Shown here: piece after piece, positions 1 through 7,783 of the stretch
How the letters are laid out: each line of letters begins with the position of its first letter
Position numbering within the stretch: the first letter of the stretch is position 1
NCBI RefSeq assembly: GCF_001613805.1
Contig: NZ_LPVY01000022.1
Location: 62,001 to 126,000 of the forward strand
Direction: 5' to 3'
Length of the DNA stretch: 64,000 nucleotides
Origin: Thalassospira lucentensis
GTDB lineage: Bacteria > Pseudomonadota > Alphaproteobacteria > Rhodospirillales > Thalassospiraceae
The notes under the pieces: generated by a model
Seen by the model: the letters and a program-made list of their open reading frames with translations, nothing else
Told to the model about the DNA's origin: nothing
The model's database searches: none
Translations under genes and position numbers: made by a program

Positions 1-595
1 TAAAGAACGCAACCGCGATCAGGCCGGGAATGATGGCCGCCTGGAACATCTGGATGATGGATGCCTCGACCGTGACGGCATAGATCACAAGTGCGACGGA
101 CGGCGGGATCAGAATGCCAAGCGTGCCGCCCGCCGCCAGCGTACCGGTGGCAAGGCGCGGCGAATAATTCAGACGGCGCAATTCGGGCAGGGCGACCTTG
201 CCCATGGTGGATGCGGTGGCAAGCGATGATCCGCAAACCGCACCAAACCCGGCGCAGGCCCCGATGGCAGCCATGGCAACACCACCCCGGAAACGACCCA
301 GAATGGCGTTTACGCCCTGAAACAGATCGCGTGACAGGTTGGCCTGACTGGCGAGATAGCCCATCAGGACAAACAGCGGCACGACCGACAGTTCATAGTT
401 CGAGACAATCCCGTAAAACAGGGATTTGAACTGTTGCAGATAGGGTTCAAAGCGCAGGAACGGGAAGAACAGGCTGAGCACATAGTTGCCGCCAATTCCG
501 ACACCGATCATGGCAAGGCCGACAGGAACACGCAGTGCGAGAATAAAGAACAGCACGACGAGACCGCCAAGGCCGATTAATTCGCGTTCAGACAT
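1..595 (-). CDS. TRAP transporter large permease (DctM family), 3'-truncated by window edge
   Basis: This is the large membrane subunit of a TRAP transporter, which forms the sodium-coupled translocation pathway in the inner membrane. The first 198 residues are in the window. They read as hydrophobic segments beginning MSERELIGLGGLVVLFFILA, with the DctM-type stretches VPLFVLMGYLA, GGVAMAAIGACAGFGAVCGSS and GTLGILIPPS. The rest of the gene lies beyond base 1. The ATG at 595 lies inside the last codons of the small permease gene, an 8-base overlap typical of translationally coupled dctQ-dctM pairs. It is the third gene of the operon dctP-dctQ-dctM. A PcaQ-like site upstream of that operon suggests an aromatic acid substrate, which is inference. 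Confidence 0.93.
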   Translation of the reverse strand, partial: MSERELIGLGGLVVLFFILALRVPVGLAMIGVGIGGNYVLSLFFPFLRFEPYLQQFKSLFYGIVSNYELSVVPLFVLMGYLASQANLSRDLFQGVNAILGRFRGGVAMAAIGACAGFGAVCGSSLATASTMGKVALPELRRLNYSPRLATGTLAAGGTLGILIPPSVALVIYAVTVEASIIQMFQAAIIPGLIAVAFF

Positions 596-1091
596 TGGCC
601 GGGGCCTCGCTTTCGAAAATCTGGCTTGCGGCAATCAGCGCCCACAGGAACATCGATACGATGCCCGGCACATAGAACGGCCAGATCGGCCAACCCAGAA
701 TTGCCGACAGGGTATTGTCGCTGCGCACTTCGATCAGGCCGTGGATCATCATATAGCCAAGGAACAGGGCCAGAAGCGTCATCAGGACGCCCGAGATGAT
801 ATCCACGCCGCGCGCGAACCATTGGGGAAACATTTTGATAAAGACATCGACGGCGACATGGCCGTAGCGGGTCTGGCAATAGGGGAAGAACATCAGGGCT
901 GCCGAGCTGACAATCATACTGACGAAGTCTTCATAGCCGATAATTGCCGGGAAATTGGCACCAAACAGGCGCGCAATTTTGTCCAGGCCGAATGCGGTAA
1001 CGTTCACGATCGTGACCACGGCAATCAGCAGGGCCAAAAAACCGCCAGCCACGGCAAACCAGGATGCGGCCTTATTCAGCACGTGTTTCAT
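588..1091 (-). CDS. TRAP transporter small permease (DctQ family)
   Basis: The 167-residue protein is the four-helix small membrane subunit of a TRAP transporter. Hydrophobic segments are visible near residues 12-35 (FAVAGGFLALLIAVVTIVNV), 55-72, 95-115 (IISGVLMTLLALFLGYMMI) and 135-158. The conserved motif TRYGHVAVDVF near residue 75 is characteristic of DctQ proteins. The gene overlaps the start of the large permease. It is separated from the binding-protein gene by an 83-base gap that carries a strong hairpin. Length and topology match the family. Substrate cannot be read from this subunit. Confidence 0.92.
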   Translation of the reverse strand: MKHVLNKAASWFAVAGGFLALLIAVVTIVNVTAFGLDKIARLFGANFPAIIGYEDFVSMIVSSAALMFFPYCQTRYGHVAVDVFIKMFPQWFARGVDIISGVLMTLLALFLGYMMIHGLIEVRSDNTLSAILGWPIWPFYVPGIVSMFLWALIAASQIFESEAPANV

Positions 1092-1116
1092 GTGTCATAC
1101 AATCTTGCGGGAATGA

Positions 1117-1147
1117 GGGGTCACGTAAATATATGATACGTGACCCC
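1117..1147 (-). promoter_or_regulatory. Intercistronic hairpin between dctP and dctQ
   Basis: A perfect 11-bp stem (GGGGTCACGTA, 1117-1127, with TACGTGACCCC, 1137-1147) encloses a 9-base AT-rich loop. It lies between the stop of the binding-protein gene and the start of the small permease. No T-run follows on the minus strand, so it is more likely an mRNA-stabilising or attenuating element than a full terminator. Such elements often let the periplasmic binding protein be made in excess of the permease. Confidence 0.7.
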
Positions 1148-1174
1148 GTCAGATTTGCCAGTAACTTGAAAAGA

Positions 1175-2209
1175 TTACTGTTTGGTATTGGCGAGAACGG
1201 CGGCTTTGGCCTTTTCGACCAGTGCGGCACCGTCGATGCCGTTCGATTTTGCTTCTTCGATCCAGCGATCAACAACCGATGCGGATGCATCGTCGAAGGT
1301 TGCTTTTTCTTCAGGCGTCAGTTCAACAACCTGACCCTTGCCATCGTTGATCATTTTCTTGCCGACTTCTTCGACATTGTTGAAAACGTCACCGATCTGG
1401 GCGGCAAAATCGCGACCGGAGTTACGGTCGATGATTTCTTTGAGATCGTCCGGCAGGCTGTCGTAACGATCCTTGTTCATGGCGAACAGGAAGACCGAGG
1501 TGCCAAAGCGGGAATTAACGCCCTGGCCTTCGACCGAGTAGGAAACCAGTTCAGCCAGTTTAAGCGGCGGGACGACTTCGAACGGCACAAGGCCGCCGTC
1601 AACCACGCCAAGCGACATTGCCTGCGGCAGGGCCGGGACCGGCATGCCAACCGGTTCTGCGCCCCAGGATTCAATCACCCAGGAACCGGTACGGGTCGGC
1701 GTACGCAGTTTGAGGCCTTTGACATCGGCAACGGTGCGGACTTCTTTTTCGGTCAGGTGGATGGCCTGACCGGCATGGACGTGAACGGCCAGCGGATGAA
1801 TGTCTTTAAGGTCCGGTGCCATGTCTTCCATCATGTCCCAGATCGCGAGGTTGGTCGCGCGTGCATCCCCCAGATGGACACCCGGAAGTTCGAAAACTTC
1901 GGTGTGCGGGAAGACGCCCGGGGTGTAACCCGGCAGGGTCCAGACAATGTCGGCCACACCGTCACGGACCTGACGATACAGTTCCGGCGGGTTGCCGCCC
2001 AGCGACATGGACGGGAAGATTTCAAACTTGATACGGCCGTTTGATTCTTCTTCGATCTTTTTCGCCCACGGTTCCATCATCTGGGCCTGGGCCGGTGCTT
2101 TCGGGCCCAGGAAGTGATGGATCGTCAGGGTTACTTCCTGTGCATGTGCGCCGAACGACACCATGGTCGCGACGGCGGCACCTGCCAGCAATTTTGTAAT
2201 GTGTTTCAT
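1175..2209 (-). CDS. TRAP transporter substrate-binding protein (DctP family)
   Basis: This periplasmic solute receptor of 344 residues delivers substrate to the adjacent DctQM permease. It has a Sec signal peptide (MKHITKLLAGAAVATMVSFGAHA, cleavage near residue 23). The DctP fold follows, with the family's conserved arginine region (KGLKLRTPTR) and the segment GAEPVGMPVPALPQAMSLGVVDG. The start at 2209 is preferred over an upstream in-frame start because it has the strong site AAGGAGG six bases upstream and begins the signal peptide. It is the first gene of the operon. Its leader is A-rich on the coding strand. A PcaQ-like box at 2431-2446 suggests protocatechuate or a related aromatic acid as ligand (inference). 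Confidence 0.92.
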   Translation of the reverse strand: MKHITKLLAGAAVATMVSFGAHAQEVTLTIHHFLGPKAPAQAQMMEPWAKKIEEESNGRIKFEIFPSMSLGGNPPELYRQVRDGVADIVWTLPGYTPGVFPHTEVFELPGVHLGDARATNLAIWDMMEDMAPDLKDIHPLAVHVHAGQAIHLTEKEVRTVADVKGLKLRTPTRTGSWVIESWGAEPVGMPVPALPQAMSLGVVDGGLVPFEVVPPLKLAELVSYSVEGQGVNSRFGTSVFLFAMNKDRYDSLPDDLKEIIDRNSGRDFAAQIGDVFNNVEEVGKKMINDGKGQVVELTPEEKATFDDASASVVDRWIEEAKSNGIDGAALVEKAKAAVLANTKQ

Positions 2210-2268
2210 TCTTCCTCCTTTTAACGTCCCCTGGCGTAGCCAAACGCCATCAAACGTCTCAGCCATGA

Positions 2269-2336
2269 TGCGTTTTTTTTATCTGCGAAGTTTTCCAGAA
2301 GTTTTTTCTTGTTGTTTTTATTGTTCTTTTTGTTCG
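2269..2336 (-). promoter_or_regulatory. A-rich 5' leader of the TRAP dctP transcript
   Basis: Read on the minus strand this stretch is almost entirely A with scattered C and G (repeats of the AACAA type) and holds no obvious hairpin. It lies between the probable promoter and the dctP ribosome binding site. Unstructured CAA-rich leaders are known to raise translation, and that role is inferred here. The rest of the gap 2210-2442 holds no gene. Confidence 0.35.
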
Positions 2337-2430
2337 GATGGTTGCCGTTTATGCACAGCTGCCATGCCAATTTGTAATCAATCTAATCGTCCCCGCATGG
2401 TTATGTATAATGATATTGGCGCACATTTTC

Positions 2431-2446
2431 ATAACCAAATGATTAT
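2431..2446 (-). promoter_or_regulatory. Putative PcaQ box upstream of the TRAP operon
   Basis: The sequence ATAACC-AAAT-GATTAT resembles the PcaQ operator reported in rhizobia (ATAACC-N4-GGTTAA). It lies about 220 bases upstream of the TRAP dctP start and overlaps the last codon of pcaQ. A further GGTTAT half-site is at 2399-2404. The resemblance is direct; binding by the neighbouring PcaQ is inference. Confidence 0.45.
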
Positions 2447-3384
2447 GTATCGTGTCGGGAATGGGTCGAATGATGCCGGGTGGCTTCTTCGCGGACGGCA
2501 TTGATCAGCATTTCGACCGGCGGGGATACCGGACTGTCGATGCGGGTGGTCAGGCCCACCGGGCCAAAGGTATCGCTGGTATCGATCGGCAGTTCGACAA
2601 GATGGCCTTCGGCAATGTCGGATGCCACAGCCCCGTTCGAGATGATCCAGATCGCATCGGTTTCGCGGGTAAAGGCACGCCCAAAGGATGTTGAAACGGT
2701 TTCGATCCGGTCGGGCAGGGCACCAATGCCATGCGCGATCAGCATTTTATCGACGGTCGGGTGAATGATCGCCTGTTTGGGCGGCACCAGAACGGTAAAT
2801 TCGCGGATGCGCGTGATGTCGGGGTTTTTATCGGCCAGCAACGGATGGCCCGGACGTGCGACCAGCGAGATATGTTCCGAATATAAATGTATGAAGGACA
2901 GACCCGACATCTGATCGGGTTCGGCCAGGCGGCCGACCACCAGATCAAGTTCGCCGACGCGCAATTGCCCCATCAGCATCACGTTCGGGCCAGCGACGAC
3001 CTTGACCGTTGTGTCGGGGCTTAGCGCCTTGAACCGGCGGATGGCGTTTGGCATGACACTGGCGGCGACGGTTGGCAGAACACCAAGATTGATCGAAAGC
3101 CCGCCCTGCATGCGGACCTGGCTGATGCTGTCGACACCCTGACGCAGGGCGGTGACGCTGGCCCCGGCATAACGCAGGAACACCTTGCCGAAATCGGTCA
3201 GTGTGACGCCGCGTTTGGAGCGGTCGAACAGACGGGCATCAAGATGTTCTTCGAGCTCGCGGATGGTTTTGGAAACGGCCGGCTGGGTGATGGATAATGT
3301 GTCGGCGGCCTTGACGACGCTGCGCTGGCGCGCGACCTCCAGAAAGCAGGTCAGATGGCGGAATTTAATGCGTTGATCAAGCAT
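2443..3384 (-). CDS. pcaQ: LysR-family activator of the protocatechuate genes, PcaQ
   Basis: This cytoplasmic LysR-type regulator has 313 residues. The N-terminal winged helix begins MLDQRIKFRHLTCFLEVARQ and carries the recognition region ITQPAVSKTIRELEE. The effector-binding domain follows from about residue 90. The sequence resembles rhizobial PcaQ closely, including the block FLRYAGASVTALRQGVDSIS. PcaQ activates pca genes in response to beta-carboxy-cis,cis-muconate. The gene is divergent from pcaD, as in rhizobia. An in-frame TTG at 3414 and an ATG at 3393 also exist; 3384 is chosen from alignment to the family start and the GGAATGG sequence just upstream. Confidence 0.9.
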   Translation of the reverse strand: MLDQRIKFRHLTCFLEVARQRSVVKAADTLSITQPAVSKTIRELEEHLDARLFDRSKRGVTLTDFGKVFLRYAGASVTALRQGVDSISQVRMQGGLSINLGVLPTVAASVMPNAIRRFKALSPDTTVKVVAGPNVMLMGQLRVGELDLVVGRLAEPDQMSGLSFIHLYSEHISLVARPGHPLLADKNPDITRIREFTVLVPPKQAIIHPTVDKMLIAHGIGALPDRIETVSTSFGRAFTRETDAIWIISNGAVASDIAEGHLVELPIDTSDTFGPVGLTTRIDSPVSPPVEMLINAVREEATRHHSTHSRHDT

Positions 3385-3420
3385 GCGTACCATTCCAGAG
3401 ATCAAATCTTGCAAGTTTAT

Positions 3421-3436
3421 ATAATTGTATAGTTAT
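3421..3436 (+). promoter_or_regulatory. Putative PcaQ box in the pcaQ-pcaD divergent promoter
   Basis: An imperfect palindrome ATAATT-GTAT-AGTTAT matches the layout ATAAYY-N4-RRTTAT of the PcaQ operator and of the box at 2431-2446. It lies about 80 bases upstream of pcaD and 37 bases upstream of the pcaQ start, where an activator site that is also autoregulatory would be expected. An extra ATAACC half-site is at 3463-3468. Confidence 0.5.
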
Positions 3437-3514
3437 GCAATTAACGCAAATCCTCATTTTACATAACCAAAACTGCCTGCCAGATTATGGGTAACAAGTC
3501 AGGGTGGAAATAAC

Positions 3515-4315
3515 ATGAGTTTACAAGTCGCCCCGATCAACGGGACACATATCCATTATTGCCAGACCGGCCCGAAAGACGGCCCGGCCTTGGTGTTTTC
3601 AAATTCGCTGGGTACGGATCTTCGTATCTGGAACGATGTTGTTGCGGCCTTTGCCGACCGGTTCAACGTCATAACCTATGACAAGCGCGGACATGGTTTA
3701 TCGGGCATTGGCGGGGCGGATTATAATATCGACCTGCATGCCAATGACCTGATCGGGCTTCTGGATTATCTGGGCGTCAAGGACGTCATTATTTGCGGTT
3801 TGTCGGTCGGTGGACTGATTGCGCAGAAGGTCACGGAACTGGTGCCCGCCCGCGTTCGCGGCCTGATCCTGTGTGATACCGCGCCGAAACTTGGCGATGC
3901 GGATGGCTGGAACATGCGCATCAATGCCATCAGGGAAGGTGGTATCGAGGTTCTTGGCGATGCCATCATCGAACGCTGGTTATCGCCGACATATCGCCGT
4001 GAACGGCCGGTTGAAACCGCGATGTATCGCGACATGCTGGTGCGCACCACGGTCGAAGGTTATGTCGGAACGTGCGTTGCCCTTCGCGATGGGGATCTGC
4101 GCGATGCCGCGACCCGGATTTCGGTGCCGGTCCTTTGCATTTGCGGATCGGACGATCTGGCGACACCGCCCGATGTGGTGCGCGAGATGGCCGGGATGAT
4201 CCCCGGTGCCCAATTCGAACTTATAAACGGGGTCGGGCATTTGCCGTGCCTTGAAACCCCTGAATTGCTTTCCCGGTTGATCGACCGATTTATCAAGGAG
4301 AAGAACCTTGTCTGA
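3515..4315 (+). CDS. pcaD: 3-oxoadipate enol-lactonase
   Basis: This enzyme hydrolyses 3-oxoadipate enol-lactone to 3-oxoadipate in the beta-ketoadipate pathway. The 266-residue protein is an alpha/beta hydrolase with the nucleophile motif GLSVGG (Ser97), the acid in GSDDLATPP (Asp214) and the base in GVGHLPCLE (His242). The early block FSNSLGTDLRIWN is typical of PcaD. It is the first gene of the operon divergent from pcaQ. Its stop codon overlaps the TTG start of pcaC. Length equals the family norm. Confidence 0.96.
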   Translation: MSLQVAPINGTHIHYCQTGPKDGPALVFSNSLGTDLRIWNDVVAAFADRFNVITYDKRGHGLSGIGGADYNIDLHANDLIGLLDYLGVKDVIICGLSVGGLIAQKVTELVPARVRGLILCDTAPKLGDADGWNMRINAIREGGIEVLGDAIIERWLSPTYRRERPVETAMYRDMLVRTTVEGYVGTCVALRDGDLRDAATRISVPVLCICGSDDLATPPDVVREMAGMIPGAQFELINGVGHLPCLETPELLSRLIDRFIKEKNLV

Positions 4316-4700
4316 GAACCGGTATGAAGTCGGTATGAAAACCCGCCGTTCCGTTCTGGGCGATGCCCATGTGGATCGCGCATCGGCGAATGTCACGGAA
4401 ATCGATGCCGGTTTTCAGCGTTACATCACCGAGAATGTCTGGAATGGTGTCTGGACCAGCGATGCGTTCACCAAACGCGAACGCAGTATTGTGACCATCG
4501 CGCTTCTGGCCGGGCTTGGCCATGAAGAAGAACTGGCGATGCATATCCGTGCAACGCTCAATACCGGTGCCACACGCGAAGATATCCGTGAAGTTCTGAT
4601 GCATGTTGCGGTCTATGCCGGTGTTCCCACCGCCAATACGGCATTCCGCATTGCCAAACAAACCTATGCCGAGATCGATGCGGCCGCCAAGGGAGAGTAA
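4308..4700 (+). CDS. pcaC: 4-carboxymuconolactone decarboxylase
   Basis: This 130-residue CMD-family protein decarboxylates gamma-carboxymuconolactone to 3-oxoadipate enol-lactone. The conserved block RERSIVTIALLAGLGHEEELAMH is present, followed by LNTGATREDIREVLMHVAVYAG, both hallmark segments of PcaC. The start is a TTG at 4308, inside the last codons of pcaD, placed 7 bases after AAGGAG at 4295-4300. No in-frame ATG lies near enough to keep the usual N-terminus. The gene is in the order pcaDCHG seen in rhizobia. Confidence 0.95.
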   Translation: MSENRYEVGMKTRRSVLGDAHVDRASANVTEIDAGFQRYITENVWNGVWTSDAFTKRERSIVTIALLAGLGHEEELAMHIRATLNTGATREDIREVLMHVAVYAGVPTANTAFRIAKQTYAEIDAAAKGE

Positions 4701-4705
4701 ACGCC

Positions 4706-5407
4706 ATGTCCACCTTTAAACCGCGCGACTGGGGTTCCCACGCCCCCTTTATCGCACCCGGTTACAAGTCCACCATCCTGCGCGGCCCGACGCAGGCACC
4801 ACTTGCGATCAAATCAGGATTGAGCGAGGGCACCGGCCCGCGTTTTGCCCCGGCATCGGTGCGCAAGCTTGACTTCGATCTGACCAAGAACGGCATCACC
4901 AATGGTGAACCGCTGGGCGAACGTATTGTGGTGCATGGCAAGGTCATGGATACCGATGGCCGCCCGCAGCCCGAAATTCTTGTTGAAGTCTGGCAGGCCA
5001 ATGCGGCGGGGCGTTATGTGCACAAGGTGGATCAGCATGACGCGCCGCTTGACCCGAATTTCCGCGGGTCGGGGCGGTGCATGACGGACGCCAATGGCAA
5101 TTATGTTTTCTATACGATCAAGCCGGGTGCCTATCCGTGGGGCAACCATTTCAATGCATGGCGTCCGAACCATATCCATCTGTCGCTGTTCGGGCCGGGC
5201 TTTGCCACGCGGCTTGTGACCCAGATGTATTTCCCGGGTGATCCGTTGCTGGAGCTTGATCCGATTTTCCTTGAAACCCAGGATGCGAGCGCCCGCGAAC
5301 GCCTGATTTCCAAATTTTCAATCGAGAAAACCGAGGAAGGCTTTGCCCTTGGTTATCAGTTCGACATCGTCCTTCGCGGACGCAATGCCACCCCGATGGA
5401 GGACTAG
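4706..5407 (+). CDS. pcaH: Protocatechuate 3,4-dioxygenase beta subunit
   Basis: This is the iron-bearing subunit of the intradiol dioxygenase that opens protocatechuate to beta-carboxy-cis,cis-muconate. The 233-residue protein keeps the non-haem iron ligands: Tyr104 (in AGRYVHKVDQHDAPLDPNF), Tyr143 (in TIKPGAYPW), His156 and His158 (in RPNHIHLSLFG). The family Arg153 precedes the histidines. The ATG at 4706 follows GGGAGAG and lies 5 bases after pcaC. pcaG begins 3 bases downstream, so the two subunits are probably translated together. Confidence 0.97.
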   Translation: MSTFKPRDWGSHAPFIAPGYKSTILRGPTQAPLAIKSGLSEGTGPRFAPASVRKLDFDLTKNGITNGEPLGERIVVHGKVMDTDGRPQPEILVEVWQANAAGRYVHKVDQHDAPLDPNFRGSGRCMTDANGNYVFYTIKPGAYPWGNHFNAWRPNHIHLSLFGPGFATRLVTQMYFPGDPLLELDPIFLETQDASARERLISKFSIEKTEEGFALGYQFDIVLRGRNATPMED

Positions 5408-5410
5408 GTC

Positions 5411-5998
5411 ATGTCTTATGGTGAAACCCCTTCGCAGACGGTTGGCCCTTATTTCGCCTATGGCCTGACGGCCGGGCAGTATGGTTATGATTTTACCGAT
5501 ATTGCAGACGCCACGATTGCCGGACCGGATGCCGAAGGCGAACATATCCGCATCACCGGTCGTGTTCTTGATGGCAATGGTGATGTCGTCAATGACGCGA
5601 TGATCGAAATCTGGCAGGCCGATGCCAACGGTGCCTATACCGAAAATCCGGTTGATGTTGCATCATCGGGTTTCCGGGGCCTTGGCCGTTGTGGCACCGG
5701 CACGGACGCGCAGAACCGCTTTTATTTTGACACGGTCAAACCGGGTGTTGTTGCCGATGGCACGGCCCCGTTTGTCAATGTCATCGTGTTCATGCGCGGC
5801 ATGCTGGTTCATGCCTTTACCCGTTTCTATTTCGATGACGAGGCGGCATTGAACGCCAAGGATGACATCCTGCAATCGGTTCCCGCCGATCGCCGTGACA
5901 CGCTGATTGCCAAGCGTGTCGAAACCCGTACTGGGGTTGAATACCGGATCGACATTCATATGCAGGGGGACGCGGAAACCGTGTTCTTCGACGTGTAA
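5411..5998 (+). CDS. pcaG: Protocatechuate 3,4-dioxygenase alpha subunit
   Basis: The 195-residue protein is the non-iron-binding subunit paired with PcaH. It begins with the family block TPSQTVGPYFAYGL. It has the intradiol dioxygenase core GRVLDGNGDVVNDAMIEIWQADANG and the C-terminal FYFDDEAALNAKD segment. It lacks the iron-binding His pair, as expected for alpha subunits. The gene ends the first block of the pca operon. A 131-base gap with a branched hairpin follows before pcaI. Confidence 0.96.
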   Translation: MSYGETPSQTVGPYFAYGLTAGQYGYDFTDIADATIAGPDAEGEHIRITGRVLDGNGDVVNDAMIEIWQADANGAYTENPVDVASSGFRGLGRCGTGTDAQNRFYFDTVKPGVVADGTAPFVNVIVFMRGMLVHAFTRFYFDDEAALNAKDDILQSVPADRRDTLIAKRVETRTGVEYRIDIHMQGDAETVFFDV

Positions 5999-6011
5999 GT
6001 CGCTTCGGTCT

Positions 6012-6060
6012 GGATGGCTGTGTTCGCTGCTTTGGGGAAAGCCGGTGGTCACAGCCATCC
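6012..6060 (+). promoter_or_regulatory. Branched hairpin between pcaG and pcaI
   Basis: A perfect 11-bp outer stem (GGATGGCTGTG at 6012-6022 with CACAGCCATCC at 6050-6060) encloses a smaller inner stem (GCTTT-GGGG-AAAGC at 6029-6042). No T-run follows. It may protect the 3' end of a pcaDCHG message, reduce readthrough into pcaIJF, or mark a processing site. The role is inferred. Confidence 0.55.
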
Positions 6061-6129
6061 AAATCATTCCAACGCATCCGGCTGAGATATGCCGCGTTTT
6101 ATTGTTCTGGTTACCACAGGAGTTTTACC

Positions 6130-6984
6130 GTGGTTGCACGTTTCATGTCGCTTAAAGAGGCTGTCGCATCCTGCATCAAGGATGGCGATACCGTCTCGAT
6201 GGAAGGTTTCACGCATCTGATCCCGCATGCCGCCGGGCACGAGGTCATTCGTCAGGGGATCAGGGATCTGACCCTGATCCGGATGACGCCCGATATGATC
6301 TATGATCAGCTTATCGGGGCTGGTTGTGCAAGGAAACTGGTGTTTTCGTGGGGCGGGAACCCCGGTGTCGGGTCGCTGCACCGGTTGCGCGATGCGGTTC
6401 AGGAAGGCTGGCCGCACAAGCTTGAGATCGAGGAACACAGCCACGCGGCAATGGCCAATGCCTATGACGCGGGGGCGGCGGGGCTGCCCTGTGCGGTGTT
6501 CAAGGGATATCGCGGGGCGGAATTGCCGCGCGTGAACAAGAATATCAAATTCATCGAATGCCCGTTTACCGGTGAAAGCCTGGCCGCTGTTCCGGCCATT
6601 CGCCCGGATGTGGCGGTTGTCCATGCCCAGAAAGCCAACAAAAAGGGCGATGTCCTGTTTGAAGGTATTGTCGGGGTTCAGAAAGAAGCTGTTCTGGCCG
6701 CCAAGAAGTCGATCATTACGGTCGAGGAGATCGTCGATAACTTTGACGATGTTCCCTACAACGCCGTGATGCTGCCGAATTGGGCGGTGACCGCGATTGT
6801 CGAGGTGCCGGGTGGTGCACATCCGTCTTATGCCCAGGGCTATTACAAGCGCGACAACGCGTTTTACAAGGCGTGGGACAAGATCGCCAATGATCGCGAC
6901 AGTTTCACCGCATGGATCGATGAGCATGTCATGAAGGGCGGCCCCGAAGATTTCGCCGCCAAGCGCGACGCGAACAAAGGGTAA
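6130..6984 (+). CDS. pcaI: 3-oxoadipate CoA-transferase, alpha subunit
   Basis: Subunit A of the transferase that moves CoA from succinyl-CoA to 3-oxoadipate. The 284-residue protein belongs to the CoA-transferase family I alpha group, close in length to the larger glutaconate-CoA-transferase-like subunits. It contains the glycine-rich segment KLVFSWGGNPGVGSLHRL and the DVAVVHAQKANKKGD block. The start is a GTG at 6130 with CAGGAG seven bases upstream; an in-frame ATG five codons later has no better site. pcaJ follows after 14 bases. Confidence 0.9.
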   Translation: MVARFMSLKEAVASCIKDGDTVSMEGFTHLIPHAAGHEVIRQGIRDLTLIRMTPDMIYDQLIGAGCARKLVFSWGGNPGVGSLHRLRDAVQEGWPHKLEIEEHSHAAMANAYDAGAAGLPCAVFKGYRGAELPRVNKNIKFIECPFTGESLAAVPAIRPDVAVVHAQKANKKGDVLFEGIVGVQKEAVLAAKKSIITVEEIVDNFDDVPYNAVMLPNWAVTAIVEVPGGAHPSYAQGYYKRDNAFYKAWDKIANDRDSFTAWIDEHVMKGGPEDFAAKRDANKG

Positions 6985-6998
6985 GCGGAGGAAAGATC

Positions 6999-7772
6999 AT
7001 GGTTGACTATACCCCTACCGAAATGATGACGGTTTCTGCCTCGCGCGCACTCAAGAATGACGATGTGTGCTTTGTCGGCATCGGCATGCCGTCGGCAGCG
7101 TGCAACCTTGCACGTTTGACCCATGCGCCGGAACTGACCCTTATTTATGAAAGCGGCACGATTGGCACGAAGCCCGATGTGTTGCCACTGTCCATCGGCG
7201 ATGGTGAGCTTTGCGAAACGGCGGTCAATACCGTGCCGGTGCCGGAAATGTTCCGTTACTGGTTGCAGGGCGGCAAGATTTCCGTCGGCTTCCTTGGTGC
7301 GGCACAGCTTGATAAATATGGCAACATCAACACCACCGTGATCGGCGATTATGACGATCCCAAAGTCCGCCTGCCGGGCGGTGGCGGGGCGCCGGAAATC
7401 GCGACGAGCTGTGGCGAGGTGTTTCTGGTGATGAAACAGAGCAAGCGCGGCTTTGTTGAAAAGATCGATTTCGTGACCTCGCTTGGTCATGGCAAGGGCG
7501 GTGATGACCGCGCATCTTATGGTGTTGATACCAAAGGTCCGTCGCGTTTGATTACCGATCTTTGCATCATGGAACCGCATCCGGTTGGCAAGCATTTCAT
7601 CGTGACATCGATCCATCCGGGCGTGACGCGCGAAGATATTATCGAAAACACCGGCTGGGCTGTTGAATTTGCGGATGAAGTCGCCGAAACTCCGGTGCCC
7701 GACGCGCACGAGCTTCAGGTCCTGCGTGACTTGCATGCCCGCACCGCCAAGGCCCATGAAGGCCAGCAGTAA
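6999..7772 (+). CDS. pcaJ: 3-oxoadipate CoA-transferase, beta subunit
   Basis: Subunit B of the same transferase, 257 residues. It carries the catalytic glutamate motif ESGTIG near residue 51 and the stretch GGKISVGFLGAAQLDKYGNINTT found in family I CoA-transferase beta subunits. The ATG at 6999 is preceded by GCGGAGGAAAG. It sits between pcaI and pcaF, so the three genes supply the last two steps of the pathway. Confidence 0.92.
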   Translation: MVDYTPTEMMTVSASRALKNDDVCFVGIGMPSAACNLARLTHAPELTLIYESGTIGTKPDVLPLSIGDGELCETAVNTVPVPEMFRYWLQGGKISVGFLGAAQLDKYGNINTTVIGDYDDPKVRLPGGGGAPEIATSCGEVFLVMKQSKRGFVEKIDFVTSLGHGKGGDDRASYGVDTKGPSRLITDLCIMEPHPVGKHFIVTSIHPGVTREDIIENTGWAVEFADEVAETPVPDAHELQVLRDLHARTAKAHEGQQ

Positions 7773-7783
7773 GGACTTTGAAT

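Noticed and set aside
1064-2044. A 326-codon open frame on the plus strand
   Set aside because: It is antisense to the TRAP binding-protein gene, which has a signal peptide, ribosome binding site and full-length family match.
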